Numbered from the stretch's first letter, positions 51,150-61,371 are shown. The stretch is DNA of 64,000 nt from Verrucomicrobiota bacterium (GCA_017301975.1 JAFLEI010000031.1:1-64000), one strand, 5' to 3'. A program made the numbers and translations. The notes: a model not told the origin generated them from the sequence alone.

Positions 51150-52277
51150 ATGCGTACTCTCACCGCCGCCCTGCTTTTTGCCGCTGTTTTGAACTCTGCC
51201 GCCGAGGAGCGGCCTGACCTGCCGCTCGCGGACATTTCAGGAGACAAGGACCGCCAGACTGTCATCGCCCAAGGAACGGCGGAGGTTTATCAGGGACATC
51301 CGACGACGACGTTGCTCGCGGACGGCAAGACGATCCTCTGCGTGTGGTGCATCAATCACGGCGGTGCGGCGGGGCCGATGGCGCGCAGCAGGGACGGCGG
51401 GGTGACGTGGGAGCGGATCGACGAGCTCATGCCACCGGGCTACAAGACGCATCTGAACTGCCCCAGCATCTACCGCATGACCGATCCGGCGGGCAAGGAA
51501 CGCCTGTGGGTGTTCTCCGCCGCGAAGGGCACGCGCAAAGGCCCCGGCATGCCGAGCATCATGAGCGAGGACGGCGGCAGCACGTGGAAGGAAATGCCCC
51601 CGCTCGGCTTTCCCTGCGTGATGACCTTCAGCAGCATCGTGAGGCTCAAGGATGGCACCTACCTCGGCCTTTATCACCGTGGGCCCGGTGGTGCGGACAA
51701 GGCCCCGCTGGAAGTGCTGCAAACGATCACCGCGGACGGCGGCTTCACCTGGAGCGAGCCGCACGTGGTCGCCGCCGTGGAGGGCAAGAACCCGTGCGAG
51801 CCTTTTGTGTTTCGTTCGCCTGATGGTTCCGAGCTCTGCTGCCTGATGCGCGAAAACACGCACAAGGAGCGCAGCCTCATGATGTTCAGCCGTGATGAAG
51901 GCAAGACCTGGACCACGCCGGTGAACACGCCCTGGGGGCTCACGGGAGACCGCCACGCCGGCGTCTTCACCAAGGATGGGCGCATGGTCGTGGCTTTCCG
52001 GGATCAGGCGCTCAACAGCCCGACCAAGGGCCACTTCGTCGCATGGGTGGGGACTTATGATGACATCAAGAATCACAAGCCCGGCCAGTACCGCATCAAG
52101 CTGCTGCACAGCCATGCCGAACGTGTGGGCGACTGCGGGTATCCCGGCATGGAGCTGCTGCCAGACGGCACCATCGTGGCCACGACTTACATCAAGCTCG
52201 CGCCCGGCAAGGAGAAGAACAGCGTCGTGAGCGTGCGCTTCGATTTGAAAACCACTGATGCGCTGGTGAAGCCATGA
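51150..52277 (+). CDS. Exported BNR-repeat (sialidase-like) protein
   Basis: A 375-residue exported protein of the sialidase/BNR superfamily. A signal peptide (TAALLFAAVLNSAA) is followed by a beta-propeller with Asp-boxes SRDGGVTW, SEDGGSTW, TADGGFTW and SRDEGKTW. The conserved arginines and YxxN residues of true sialidases are not clearly aligned here, so hydrolysis of sialic acid is uncertain; many such PVC proteins act on other glycans. It overlaps the next gene by 4 bp (ATGA). Confidence 0.82.
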   Translation: MRTLTAALLFAAVLNSAAEERPDLPLADISGDKDRQTVIAQGTAEVYQGHPTTTLLADGKTILCVWCINHGGAAGPMARSRDGGVTWERIDELMPPGYKTHLNCPSIYRMTDPAGKERLWVFSAAKGTRKGPGMPSIMSEDGGSTWKEMPPLGFPCVMTFSSIVRLKDGTYLGLYHRGPGGADKAPLEVLQTITADGGFTWSEPHVVAAVEGKNPCEPFVFRSPDGSELCCLMRENTHKERSLMMFSRDEGKTWTTPVNTPWGLTGDRHAGVFTKDGRMVVAFRDQALNSPTKGHFVAWVGTYDDIKNHKPGQYRIKLLHSHAERVGDCGYPGMELLPDGTIVATTYIKLAPGKEKNSVVSVRFDLKTTDALVKP

Positions 52278-55200
52278 AAGTCCTTGCCGCCCTTTTCCTC
52301 ACCGTCTCTTCGCCGCACGCCGCGGAGGCTGTGTTCGTTGAAAACGGCCAGCCGCGCGCGGAGATCATCATCGCAGAGAATCCCACACGCATGCAGCGGG
52401 TCGCGGCGCATGAGTTCCGTGCGAACATTGAGAAGATCAGCGGGGCGCGGCTGCCCATCCTCACGCAGCCGAGTGGAAAGGCGGTGAAGGTTTTCATTGG
52501 CGAGAGTGCGCACAATCCGGTGAAAGAGGAGGGTTTGAAGGATGGTGCGTACCGCCTGCAGTCCGGTGCCGACTGGCTGGCGCTGGTGGGAGATGACAGC
52601 GACTTTGTGCCCACCGAGCCCTGGGCCAAAAGCAATGCCGACATCCCGCGAGCACGGGCGGAGTTTCAGAAGATCGTTGGCGCACCCTATGGCATGCCCA
52701 ATCCCGGCCTTTATAAAAACCGCCTGCGCCTGCCTGGAGACACCGGCAAGCCGGACGGAGCCGCCACTGTGAAGAACGAGACACTGGACATATGGGGGCT
52801 GGATGAACGCGGGAGCTTCAATGCGGTGACCGCTTTCTTTCACAAGCTGGGCGCGCGCTGGTACCTGCCGGGAGAGCTTGGCGAGGTGATGCCTGCCATG
52901 AAAACCATCGCGCTGCCGGAGATGAATGAGACCGTGCAGCCCGACTTCCCGCTGCGGCAGTTTAACTTCCGCTTTGCCACGGCAGGCTATGACACCGCGC
53001 TGTGGATGATGCACCTCGGCACGCGCAATGACGATCGCTGGCTCATCGCCCATGGCATGGACGGAATGACGGGCAATGACGCCACCTTTGCCGCGCATCC
53101 GGAGTGGTTCGCCCTCTACGGCGGCAAGCGCGACTACCGCCCCGGCGACAGCAAGAACCAGCTCTGCTACTCCAATGAAGAGCTCTTCCGCGAGACCGTG
53201 CGCTATGCCCGGGCCCTGCTGGACACCTACCCGGTGAAGTCCGTCTCCATCATGCCGCCGGACGGTTATACTTCCATATGCCAATGCGAGAAGTGCAAGG
53301 GCAAGGACTCGCCCGAGCGCAATGAGCGCGGCCTGCTGAGCGACTACGTGTGGGATTTTGTGAACCGCGTGGCGAAGGAGATCGGCAAATCCCACCCGCA
53401 GGCCAAGGTGATGAACTGCGCGTATGGCGTGTACACGCTGCCGCCGCTGAAGATCGACAAGCTGGAGCCGAATGTGGTCGTCTGCATCGTCGGCGGGCGG
53501 CGTCCCATCAACAAGGCGGGAGCCAAGGGGGAAGGGGAGAATTCGCCGGAAGCCCTGCGTGCGACCTGGGTGAAGAAGACGGACAACCCCCTCATGATTT
53601 TTGAAAACTATCCCTTCACTGATCGCGGCTGGTACCTGCCCGCCTTTGCCCCGCATGCGCTGGGAGATACGGTGAACGCGACGAAAGGGATCTCCCAAGG
53701 CGAGGACATCTGGCTCTCCGCGCGGCAGGATTTCAAGGAGGTGGGCATCGGCTTCAACCATTTCATGGTGTACTTCACCGCGCGCATGTACTGGGGCGGA
53801 AAGCAGTCGGATGTGGACGCGATGTTCCGCGAGTACTGCCAGCTTTTCTACGGCCCCGCCGCGCAGGAGATGCAGGCCTTCTTCACCCACTGCGAAGAGC
53901 ACTGGAGCGTGATGGAGGAAAACAAGACGCAGGCGGACGCCTCGCTGGCGCTGTTTGCCAAAGCTCAAGCGAAAGCGGATGCGGCAAGCGTGTATGGAAA
54001 ACGCATCGCGCTCGTTGACGACTTCCTCAAAGGGCTGCGCATGAAGTCGCAGCAGCTCGGCCAGAAGCGCGGTCCGGTGCCGGTCGTGCGGCTTGTTGGG
54101 GATGCGCATGACATCGTCATCGACGGCAAACTTGATGACGCCTACTGGCAGGAGTGCCCGGCTGCGGCCACCGGCAAATTCCGCGAACTGCAGAGCGGAC
54201 GCGTGCCCACTTTTGGCACCACTTACAAGGCCGGATGGCAGGGCGGCAATCTGTACTTTGCCATCCGCTGCGAGGAACACCCCGGCGACAAACCGAACAT
54301 CACCTCCACGCGCAACGATGACCAGGCGCTGTGGCATGGAGATGCGATTGAGATCGAACTCGCCACGGAGACGCACTCGTATTATCAGATCGCCATCAGT
54401 CCTGCGGGCCACATCGTGGATCTCGACCGTGGCGCACCGCGCGACCGGTGGTTCGGCTGGGATTCCAAGGCGGAGGTGGCCACGCACATCGCGGATGATC
54501 ACTGGACCGTGGAAATTCGCATCCCCGTGACGCAGGACGAAAACGATCCGCTGCACCAGGTCATCGGGCGCAAGCCCACGCAGAGTCTGCCGTGGCACAT
54601 CAATCTCTGCCGCCAGCGCATTCGTGACGACGGCCAGGAACTCAGCGCGCTTTCTCCCACCGGCACGGAGGGTTTTCATGAGCCGATGAAGTTTGCGCAT
54701 TTCTATGATGGCCGGACGCACCCGTTCGAAGCTGATCCCAGCGTCACCGATTTCGCCCTCGCCTTTCGCGATGCCGCGCAGAAGCGCAAAGCCGCAGGCT
54801 TCCTCGCGCTGGCGGAGGGCGAAGGCAGCGACCTGCAAAAAGCGCTCGCGCTGGAGCAGGCGGCGCTGCTCAGCCGAGGGGACGCCGGGGAGATCATTGA
54901 GCGCATCCCCGTCGAGGCAGTGAAAAAGACGGCGCAGATGCAGGACCTGCTGGCGCAGGGGAAAGCACCGGAGGTCATCGTGCAGTTTGCAAATGAGGAC
55001 TTCAAGAAGTGGCCCTTCTGGCAGCGGGGCGCGGGGTATCACGTGCGAGGTCGTGCGTACTTCATCACCAAGGCCGGCGACAAGGCCGAGGCGGATCTCA
55101 GCGCAGCCCTGCCGTGGATCAGCGAGCCGCGCGCCCGGGATGCCGCGCTGCTCGCCCTGGCGCAGAACCGCGAGCGAAATCTGCAGAATGACGGCACAGC

Positions 55201-55420
55201 CCTGATGGCCTATCAGGCCATTGTGGCGGATCGCACGCGCATTGGAGGCGCAGATGAATACGCCGCGCTGCAGGGCATCGCGCGCATCCTGACGCGACAG
55301 GGCAAGCATGAAGAAGCCCTGGCCGCCCTGAACCGAGCCGAGCCCGAGAAGCTGCAAGGCGTGTGGCGGGAGAACATCCTGAAATCCATCGACGAGGTGC
55401 GGAAGGCACGCGGGCAGTGA
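52274..55420 (+). CDS. DUF4838 protein with C-terminal CBM9-like domain
   Basis: A 1048-residue exported protein. After a signal peptide (VLAALFLTVSSPHAA) there is an N-terminal GH67/GH20-type alpha/beta domain (HEFRANIEKISGARLPIL), then a TIM-barrel-like DUF4838 domain with IWGLDERGSFNAVTAF, SIMPPDGYTSICQCEKCKG and QGEDIWLSARQDF, and a C-terminal part (from about residue 615) resembling family 9 carbohydrate-binding modules, IDGKLDDAYWQE and LWHGDAIEIEL. The last ~200 residues are helical repeats. Related proteins act on plant and animal polysaccharides. Its ATG overlaps the BNR gene, so both are co-translated. Confidence 0.82.
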   Translation: MKVLAALFLTVSSPHAAEAVFVENGQPRAEIIIAENPTRMQRVAAHEFRANIEKISGARLPILTQPSGKAVKVFIGESAHNPVKEEGLKDGAYRLQSGADWLALVGDDSDFVPTEPWAKSNADIPRARAEFQKIVGAPYGMPNPGLYKNRLRLPGDTGKPDGAATVKNETLDIWGLDERGSFNAVTAFFHKLGARWYLPGELGEVMPAMKTIALPEMNETVQPDFPLRQFNFRFATAGYDTALWMMHLGTRNDDRWLIAHGMDGMTGNDATFAAHPEWFALYGGKRDYRPGDSKNQLCYSNEELFRETVRYARALLDTYPVKSVSIMPPDGYTSICQCEKCKGKDSPERNERGLLSDYVWDFVNRVAKEIGKSHPQAKVMNCAYGVYTLPPLKIDKLEPNVVVCIVGGRRPINKAGAKGEGENSPEALRATWVKKTDNPLMIFENYPFTDRGWYLPAFAPHALGDTVNATKGISQGEDIWLSARQDFKEVGIGFNHFMVYFTARMYWGGKQSDVDAMFREYCQLFYGPAAQEMQAFFTHCEEHWSVMEENKTQADASLALFAKAQAKADAASVYGKRIALVDDFLKGLRMKSQQLGQKRGPVPVVRLVGDAHDIVIDGKLDDAYWQECPAAATGKFRELQSGRVPTFGTTYKAGWQGGNLYFAIRCEEHPGDKPNITSTRNDDQALWHGDAIEIELATETHSYYQIAISPAGHIVDLDRGAPRDRWFGWDSKAEVATHIADDHWTVEIRIPVTQDENDPLHQVIGRKPTQSLPWHINLCRQRIRDDGQELSALSPTGTEGFHEPMKFAHFYDGRTHPFEADPSVTDFALAFRDAAQKRKAAGFLALAEGEGSDLQKALALEQAALLSRGDAGEIIERIPVEAVKKTAQMQDLLAQGKAPEVIVQFANEDFKKWPFWQRGAGYHVRGRAYFITKAGDKAEADLSAALPWISEPRARDAALLALAQNRERNLQNDGTALMAYQAIVADRTRIGGADEYAALQGIARILTRQGKHEEALAALNRAEPEKLQGVWRENILKSIDEVRKARGQ

Positions 55421-55594
55421 TTCGGGGGGCCTCGTGCCTGTGGCAGCCGGCGTTCGCGCTTTCGCGGGAGCTTCACAGTTCCGGTGCCTGGCGCCCCAGA
55501 CCATTTATTGCCAAAGCCGAGACCGTTCAGGGAGGGCGCTGCGATAAGCCATTTGAAAGAGCCTGCCGCCTTCACATGATTCCGACCTGACCGA

Positions 55595-58174
55595 ATGAGA
55601 CCCGCGATTGATAAACTGCTTATCGCTGCTGCTGCGGCCGTCCTCATCCTGCTGGCAGCAAACATCGGCCTCATGCTGCGCAACACGCGGCAGCTGCGGG
55701 AGGATGCCGAGTGGGTGGCGCACACGCGCGAAGTGATCACGGGCTTGGAAAACATCTTTTCGCTGATGAAGGACGCGGAAACGGGGTTTCGTGGCTATGT
55801 CATCACGGGAGACCCCCGGTATCTGGAGCCCTTTGACAAGGCCAGCACCGGCATGGACGCCCAGATCAAGGAAGTAGAGAGGCTCACGAGTGACAATGCG
55901 GAGCAGCAGGCGCGCTTTCCCCGTCTGCGTCTGCTCATCACCGACAAACTGAGCTTTATGGAGAGCGGCAGGGACTTGATGAAAAGTGAAGGTTTCGCAG
56001 CCAGCCAGCGGCTGATTCTTCCCGGGCGCGGCAAGCTGCTGATGGATGAACTGAGGGAGCTGACGACGCAGATGATCACGCAGGAGAGGGAGCTGCTGAA
56101 GGGCCGCAGCGCACGTGCGCGGAAGACCTACAGCCTGGCCATGGTCAGCGGGCTGGTGTCCGGCCTGCTGGCCATGGTTTCCGTGGGGGGCTTCCTCTTT
56201 GTGCTCCGTCACCTGCTGAGGACGCGCTCTGCCGCGGCGGCGGCCATCGCCGAGCAGGCGGAGCGGCTGCGCACGACGCTTGCGAGCATCGGTGATGCCG
56301 TGATCGCCACGGACACCGAGGGGAAGGTGACGAATCTCAATGCGGTGGCCGAAAGTTTGACCGGCTGGAGCAACGACGAAGCTGTGGGGCGGCCACTGGA
56401 GAGCGTGTTTCACATTGTGAACGAGACCACGCGTGAGGTCGTGGAAAGTCCGGTGGCAAAGGCGCTAAGGGAGGGGGTGATCGTCGGACTGGCCAACCAT
56501 ACGGTGCTCATCGCGAAGGATGGTTCTGAAAGGGCGATCAGTGACAGCGCGGCGCCCATCCGGTGCAAGGCCGGCGGCATTGTGGGCTGCGTGCTGGTGT
56601 TTCGTGATGTCAGCGTGGAGCGGGCGGCGGACCGCGCGCTGCGCACGAGCGAAGCGCGCAAGAGCGCCATACTCACCTCGGCCCTGGATTGCATCATCAG
56701 CATGGATCACGAAGGCCGCATGGTGGACTTCAATCCCGCCGCCGAGCAAACTTTCGGCTTTTCGCGCGCGGAGGTGCTCGGGCGCAGCGTGGCGGAAACC
56801 ATCATCCCGGCGGAGTATCGGGAGGCCCATGTGCGAGGACTGGCCCATTTTCTGGCCACGGGGGAGGGCCCCATGTTGGGTCGGCGCATCGAGCTCTCCG
56901 CCCAGCGTGCGGATGGCAGGCAGTTTCCCTGCGAACTGGCCATCACCATGACGCGGCTGCCCGACCAGCCGCCTTATTTCACGGCTTATCTGCGGGACAT
57001 CACCGAGCAGAAGCAGGCGCGCGAAGACCTGCGGCAGGCCGCCGAGAGGCTGGCGCAGGCGGACCGCAGCAAGGATGAATTCCTCGCCATGCTCGCACAT
57101 GAGCTGCGCAATCCCCTGGCCCCGATGCGCAACGCGGTGCAGCTTCTTGAAATGGCCGACGCCAGCGACGAGGAACGGCGCAAGGCCCAGGCCACTCTGG
57201 AGCGGCAGATCGAAAACATGGGCCGCATGATCAATGACCTGCTGGACGTCTCCCGCATTACGGAAGGAAAGATCGAGCTGCGCAAAAAACCCGTGCGCCT
57301 AGAGGCCGTCCTCACGGCCTCCACGAGTCTCATCCGCGCCAATCTCGCCGCCCATGGTCAGGAGCTCACCGTCTCCATGCCCGACGGGCCGGTGTATCTG
57401 GACGCCGACGCCACCCGGCTGGAGCAGGTGTTTGGCAATCTGCTGTCCAACGCGTGCAAATACAGCGGCGACGGCTCCCACATCGCGCTCAGAGCGGCGC
57501 GGGACAGCACTGTGCAGCCGCCGGAAGTCACCGTCACCGTGAGCGATGACGGCATTGGCATCACCCCTGAGCTGCTGCCGCATGTGTTTGATCTTTTCGT
57601 GCAGTCCACGCGCTCGCTGGACCGGTCGCATGGCGGTCTGGGCATTGGCCTGACTTTGGTGCAGCGACTGGTGGCTCTGCATGGCGGCCGGGTGGAAGCC
57701 CGCAGCGCCGGACCTGGAGAGGGCTCGGAGTTCACCGTCCATCTGCCCATTCTCAGCGAGGCGCCGCCCACGCCGCCGCCAGCCCCGGCCATGGCAAAAC
57801 CTGCCGAGGTCCCTCGCCGCATCCTCATCGTGGATGACAACACCGACTCCGCGCTCACCATGGCGGCACTGCAGAAACGCCGAGGGCATGAGACCCGCAC
57901 GGCCTTTACCGGGCCGGACGCCCTCATCGCTGCGGCGGAGTTCCAGCCGGATGTGATCCTGCTCGACATCGGCCTGCCCGGCATGGACGGCTTTGAGGTG
58001 GCGCGCCGGCTGCGTGCGATGCCTGCTTTCCAGAAGATTCAGCTCATCGCCATGAGCGGCTATGGCCGGGCGGAGGACCGCGCTCTCGCCCAAGAGGCGG
58101 GATTCGACGAATATCTGGTGAAGCCCATCGAGCATGAAGTCCTGCGCGAACACCTGCGCAAACCAAGTGCGTAG
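55595..58174 (+). CDS. Hybrid histidine kinase with CHASE3, two PAS and REC domains
   Basis: An 859-residue sensor. The N-terminal membrane helix (LLIAAAAAVLILLAANIGL) and a second one near residue 190 bracket a CHASE3 domain (MKDAETGFRGYVITGDPRYL). Two PAS domains follow (IGDAVIATDTEGKVTNLN; ALDCIISMDHEGRMVDFN). The HisKA motif is MLAHELRNPLAPMRNAVQLL, with the phospho-His near residue 502, then HATPase boxes LLSNACKYSGDG, DDGIGI and GGLGIGLTLVQRL, and a C-terminal receiver with VDDN, D in LLDIGLPGMDG and K in YLVKPIE. The output gene is not adjacent. A possible signal is a small extracellular ligand sensed by CHASE3. Confidence 0.93.
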   Translation: MRPAIDKLLIAAAAAVLILLAANIGLMLRNTRQLREDAEWVAHTREVITGLENIFSLMKDAETGFRGYVITGDPRYLEPFDKASTGMDAQIKEVERLTSDNAEQQARFPRLRLLITDKLSFMESGRDLMKSEGFAASQRLILPGRGKLLMDELRELTTQMITQERELLKGRSARARKTYSLAMVSGLVSGLLAMVSVGGFLFVLRHLLRTRSAAAAAIAEQAERLRTTLASIGDAVIATDTEGKVTNLNAVAESLTGWSNDEAVGRPLESVFHIVNETTREVVESPVAKALREGVIVGLANHTVLIAKDGSERAISDSAAPIRCKAGGIVGCVLVFRDVSVERAADRALRTSEARKSAILTSALDCIISMDHEGRMVDFNPAAEQTFGFSRAEVLGRSVAETIIPAEYREAHVRGLAHFLATGEGPMLGRRIELSAQRADGRQFPCELAITMTRLPDQPPYFTAYLRDITEQKQAREDLRQAAERLAQADRSKDEFLAMLAHELRNPLAPMRNAVQLLEMADASDEERRKAQATLERQIENMGRMINDLLDVSRITEGKIELRKKPVRLEAVLTASTSLIRANLAAHGQELTVSMPDGPVYLDADATRLEQVFGNLLSNACKYSGDGSHIALRAARDSTVQPPEVTVTVSDDGIGITPELLPHVFDLFVQSTRSLDRSHGGLGIGLTLVQRLVALHGGRVEARSAGPGEGSEFTVHLPILSEAPPTPPPAPAMAKPAEVPRRILIVDDNTDSALTMAALQKRRGHETRTAFTGPDALIAAAEFQPDVILLDIGLPGMDGFEVARRLRAMPAFQKIQLIAMSGYGRAEDRALAQEAGFDEYLVKPIEHEVLREHLRKPSA

Positions 58175-58227
58175 AGGGAGGGCGGTTGCCCGAGTCCAGG
58201 TGCGGCGCAACTGGACCACCTTCCTTC

Positions 58228-59763
58228 TCACTCAAACTTGATCGAGTACAAATCTGCGTCGTTCAGTACAAAGCGGAGCTTTACGACTTTCCCGGCGAGA
58301 GGGCTCACATCGGGGCCGGATTTCCAGGTGACGGTACGGTCGAGGGAATCGCCAAAGATGGGCGGTGAGTCGGCGAGGGAGAAGCCGGGGATGGGTTGGC
58401 CAGCGGCGTCTTGAATTTCCACCTGAATGCCGCCGGCGGCGGAGGTGGCGAAGTTCAGGGTGAGCGCCTTGCCGGTGAAGGTGAGCGGCTTGGTGATGAG
58501 CTCGCCGCCGCTCATGGGAGCGCGGATGGAGACGAAGCCGTCGAGGCGCAGGGTGTAGCGGCGCAGGGCGCTGCTTTTGCCGGTCCAGTAGCTTTCGGTG
58601 GCGTAGAGGCTGAGTTCGTTGGGGGCGCCCTCGAGTGCGGACTTCGTTTCGACGGGATGCCAGGCGATGTATTGATGGCCGTAGTTCCAGGTGCCGGGGC
58701 GCTCGATGCCGGGCGGCAGGAAGGCATCGTTCCAGCGCTTGAACTTCACGCCATCGCGGCTGGCCATGAAGAGGCCTTCGGTGATGGCCATGCCGTAGCG
58801 GTCGCTCGCCTTGGAGCGCCACTCGCGGTGCTCGCGCTCGGGAAGGGCGCGGGTGCTGTCTGACCAGCCGCGCTCGTTGTAGCGGGTGGGAAAGCCGAGG
58901 ATGAGATGAGGTGCGCGGTGGTAGGGCTTGACCTGATTGGTGTAGAGCTGCTCAGAAGGGGAATCGACGTAGCTGAGGTCGTGCTGGTTTTCCCAGTGGA
59001 GGAAGTCTTTGGAGGTGGCGGTGCGGATGGCACGGTCGCCCGAGGGCTTCCAGTTTTTTTCATCGGTGGTGCCGCCGGTGAAGTAGCGCCAGTAAGCGCG
59101 ATACTGGCCGCTGCTGGCATCCCAGAACGCGAGGTTTTGCGAATCGAATGCGCCATCGGTGATGACGGGTGCATCGGCCATGGGCGACCAGCGCAGACCA
59201 TCGGGTGACTTCAGCGCGAGCAGGCCCTTGGGCGAATTGGAGCGAACGATGGCTTTGTATTTGGCATCTGCAGGCGCGGCGGGGTTGTCGTCTTTGAACA
59301 CGGCGGGATGTCCGCCATCGGGGTTCACCTTTCCCATCATGCCGTGGGGGATGACGATGTTGTTGGCCTTGGAGCCTTTGAACTCATGCAGGCCCAGCTC
59401 CGGCTTGCGCCAGTGGATTCCGTCATCGCTCTCTGCGTAGCAGGTGAAGAGCGGATGCTCGCCGGTGTTGACCTTGCCGGGAGCTGTGACGGTGAGCTGC
59501 CAGCTTTTGTAGTACATGCGGTACTTGTCGCCGTCTTTGAAGACGCTGTGATAACCGCTGCCGCTGCCCTCCCAAGGCGCGTCATGCAGCAGGGCGATCT
59601 CCTGGATCTGCGGATGGTGCAGACGCTGCTCGGCCTTGCCGGTGAGCTGGCCGATGAGGAGGTCATCCACGAAGAGTTCGCGGCGGGAGCCGATGTTGAT
59701 GGCGTCAGCAGCCAATGCAGAGAAGGAGCCAAGAACCAGGGAGGAGAAGAGAATCAGCTTCAT
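58228..59763 (-). CDS. Exported beta-propeller glycosidase-like protein
   Basis: A 511-residue exported protein (signal peptide LILFSSLVLGSFSALAA). The body has five-blade beta-propeller features of the GH43/GH32/GH62-like clan, with SRRELFVDDLLIGQL, repeated DG-x-W motifs (ESDDGIHWRKPE, SPDGLRWSPM, SRDGVKFKRW) and a final beta-sandwich-like segment. Catalytic residues cannot be fixed. I chose ATG 59763, giving the signal peptide; the upstream frame is within the divergent promoter region. It is divergent from the ceramidase-like gene and is probably co-regulated with it. Confidence 0.72.
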   Translation of the reverse strand: MKLILFSSLVLGSFSALAADAINIGSRRELFVDDLLIGQLTGKAEQRLHHPQIQEIALLHDAPWEGSGSGYHSVFKDGDKYRMYYKSWQLTVTAPGKVNTGEHPLFTCYAESDDGIHWRKPELGLHEFKGSKANNIVIPHGMMGKVNPDGGHPAVFKDDNPAAPADAKYKAIVRSNSPKGLLALKSPDGLRWSPMADAPVITDGAFDSQNLAFWDASSGQYRAYWRYFTGGTTDEKNWKPSGDRAIRTATSKDFLHWENQHDLSYVDSPSEQLYTNQVKPYHRAPHLILGFPTRYNERGWSDSTRALPEREHREWRSKASDRYGMAITEGLFMASRDGVKFKRWNDAFLPPGIERPGTWNYGHQYIAWHPVETKSALEGAPNELSLYATESYWTGKSSALRRYTLRLDGFVSIRAPMSGGELITKPLTFTGKALTLNFATSAAGGIQVEIQDAAGQPIPGFSLADSPPIFGDSLDRTVTWKSGPDVSPLAGKVVKLRFVLNDADLYSIKFE

Positions 59764-59795
59764 GTCAGAACTACGCAGCCAGACAGTCAAATAAT

Positions 59796-59820
59796 CTCTG
59801 GTATGATAAACAGACCAGAG
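59796..59820. promoter_or_regulatory. Inverted repeat in the divergent promoter region
   Basis: CTCTGGT (59796-59802) and ACCAGAG (59814-59820) with an 11-bp spacer, between the divergent genes at 59763 and 59944. The core TGGTATGATAAACAGACCA has the shape of a GntR-type operator. No regulator gene is in the window. Confidence 0.5.
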
Positions 59821-59943
59821 CAGCAGCCAGACAGATTCATGAGAGAACGAAGCAGCCGATGGTAAAATAATGGCGGGTCAAAGGATGTTTTGAAGGATTC
59901 GGGCCTTTTCATCATTTTACCCCTCATCATTCTACCGAGTCCC

Positions 59944-61371
59944 ATGCGCCAGCCCTCCCGCACTGAAGATCCCGCGCCACAAAGCCGCTGCCGTTTTGCG
60001 CTGGCGTGGTGTGACATCACACCGCCGGCGGACATCTACCACCGCATGTGGGGTGCGGCGAAGCACGAGCGCGCCACCGGGGTGCATCGGCCGCTGCGAG
60101 CCACGGTGGCGGTGTTTGCGGACATGCCGGGAAAGCAGCGGCAGATCCTGCTGGCGCTGGATCATTGCGTGATGGGAGCTGCGGAGCATGCGCAGCTCGT
60201 CGCACAGGCTGCCGTGATCGGCGGCGTGGGGCAGGAGGAAATTCTCGTGGTGTTCTCCCACACCCATGGTGCGGGACTGATGGGGCTGGACCGCGCCACG
60301 CTGCCGGGTGGCGATTTGATTCCGCCCTACCTGCATGTGCTGGGCGAGCGGGCGGGACGACTGGTGAAGCAGTGCATGGCGTCATTGCAGCCTGCAGGGA
60401 TTGTTTATGGCCGTGGCCGCTGCAGCCTCGCCACGCAGCGCGATTTCTGGGACGGGCAGCAGTTCATCTGCGGTCACAATCCCGGCGTGCCTGCGGATGA
60501 CAGCGTGATCGTGGCGCGTGTGACGGGGGATGACGGGCGGATGCTGGCCAGCATCGTGAACTACGCCTGCCACCCCACCACGCTCGCGTGGGAGAACACG
60601 CTCATCAGCCCCGACTACATCGGCGCGATGCGCGAGCTCGTGGAGCGCGACAGCGGCGCGCCCTGCCTTTTCCTGCAAGGTGCCAGCGGCGAGCTCGGCC
60701 CGCGCGAGGGCTTTGTCGGCGACACCGCCGTCGCGGACCGCAATGGGCGGGAGCTGGGTTATGCGGCGCTCTCGATGCTTACGGCATTGCCGGAAGCGGG
60801 AACAACTTTTGTTTATCAAGGTCCCGTCGTCTCCGGTGCGACGCTCGGTGCGTGGAAGCATGAGAAGATTGATCTGGACACCAAGGCCGGGTGGAAGCTG
60901 CAACGCTGGAATGAGCCGCTGCACTACCGCCCCGGCCAGCCCACCGTGGCGCAGGTGCAGGCGGAGCTGGATCAATTTCAGGCCGATGAGGCCGCCGCGC
61001 GTGCCGCTGGCAATGAAGCCCGCGCGGCCGAGTGCCGTGCGATGAGCGAGCGCAGGACGCGCCTGCTGCATCGGCTCAAACAGCTCCCCGAGGGCGACCG
61101 CTACCCGCTGCAAGTCGTCCTCTGGCACATGGGCGATGCGGTGTGGGTGGGGGTGCAGGGAGAAAGCTACAGCGTGCTGCAAACCGAACTGCGCCGGCGC
61201 TTTCCGGATAAGGTCGTCATCGTGGCGACCATTGCCGCCGACTGGGGCACCTCCTACCTGCCGCCGCGTGAGCTTTACGACACGGGCATCTATCAGGAGA
61301 GCATCGCCGTCGTTGCGGCGGGCAGTCTGGAGCAGTTGATTGAATCCATTTCCAAACACATCAATTCATGA
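59944..61371 (+). CDS. Neutral ceramidase-like (alkaline/neutral non-lysosomal) protein
   Basis: A 475-residue protein with the N-terminal features of the neutral/alkaline non-lysosomal ceramidase superfamily: FALAWCDITPP, a VFSHTHGAG metal-binding motif near residue 105, NYACHPTTL near 208, GASGELGPRE near 245 and LWHMGDAVWVGVQGE near 395. The His residues in SHTHGAG and NYACHP fit the zinc site. Members found next to sugar-acid genes in PVC bacteria may act on glycolipids or on other amide or ester substrates. It overlaps the dehydratase gene by 4 bp and heads a three-gene operon. A TTG at 59890 is an alternative, unlikely start. Confidence 0.75.
   Translation: MRQPSRTEDPAPQSRCRFALAWCDITPPADIYHRMWGAAKHERATGVHRPLRATVAVFADMPGKQRQILLALDHCVMGAAEHAQLVAQAAVIGGVGQEEILVVFSHTHGAGLMGLDRATLPGGDLIPPYLHVLGERAGRLVKQCMASLQPAGIVYGRGRCSLATQRDFWDGQQFICGHNPGVPADDSVIVARVTGDDGRMLASIVNYACHPTTLAWENTLISPDYIGAMRELVERDSGAPCLFLQGASGELGPREGFVGDTAVADRNGRELGYAALSMLTALPEAGTTFVYQGPVVSGATLGAWKHEKIDLDTKAGWKLQRWNEPLHYRPGQPTVAQVQAELDQFQADEAAARAAGNEARAAECRAMSERRTRLLHRLKQLPEGDRYPLQVVLWHMGDAVWVGVQGESYSVLQTELRRRFPDKVVIVATIAADWGTSYLPPRELYDTGIYQESIAVVAAGSLEQLIESISKHINS

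Noticed and set aside
52187..55504. Long minus-strand frame (1105 residues) opposite the DUF4838 gene
   Set aside because: Its length comes from high GC; the plus strand codes for a clear multi-domain protein.
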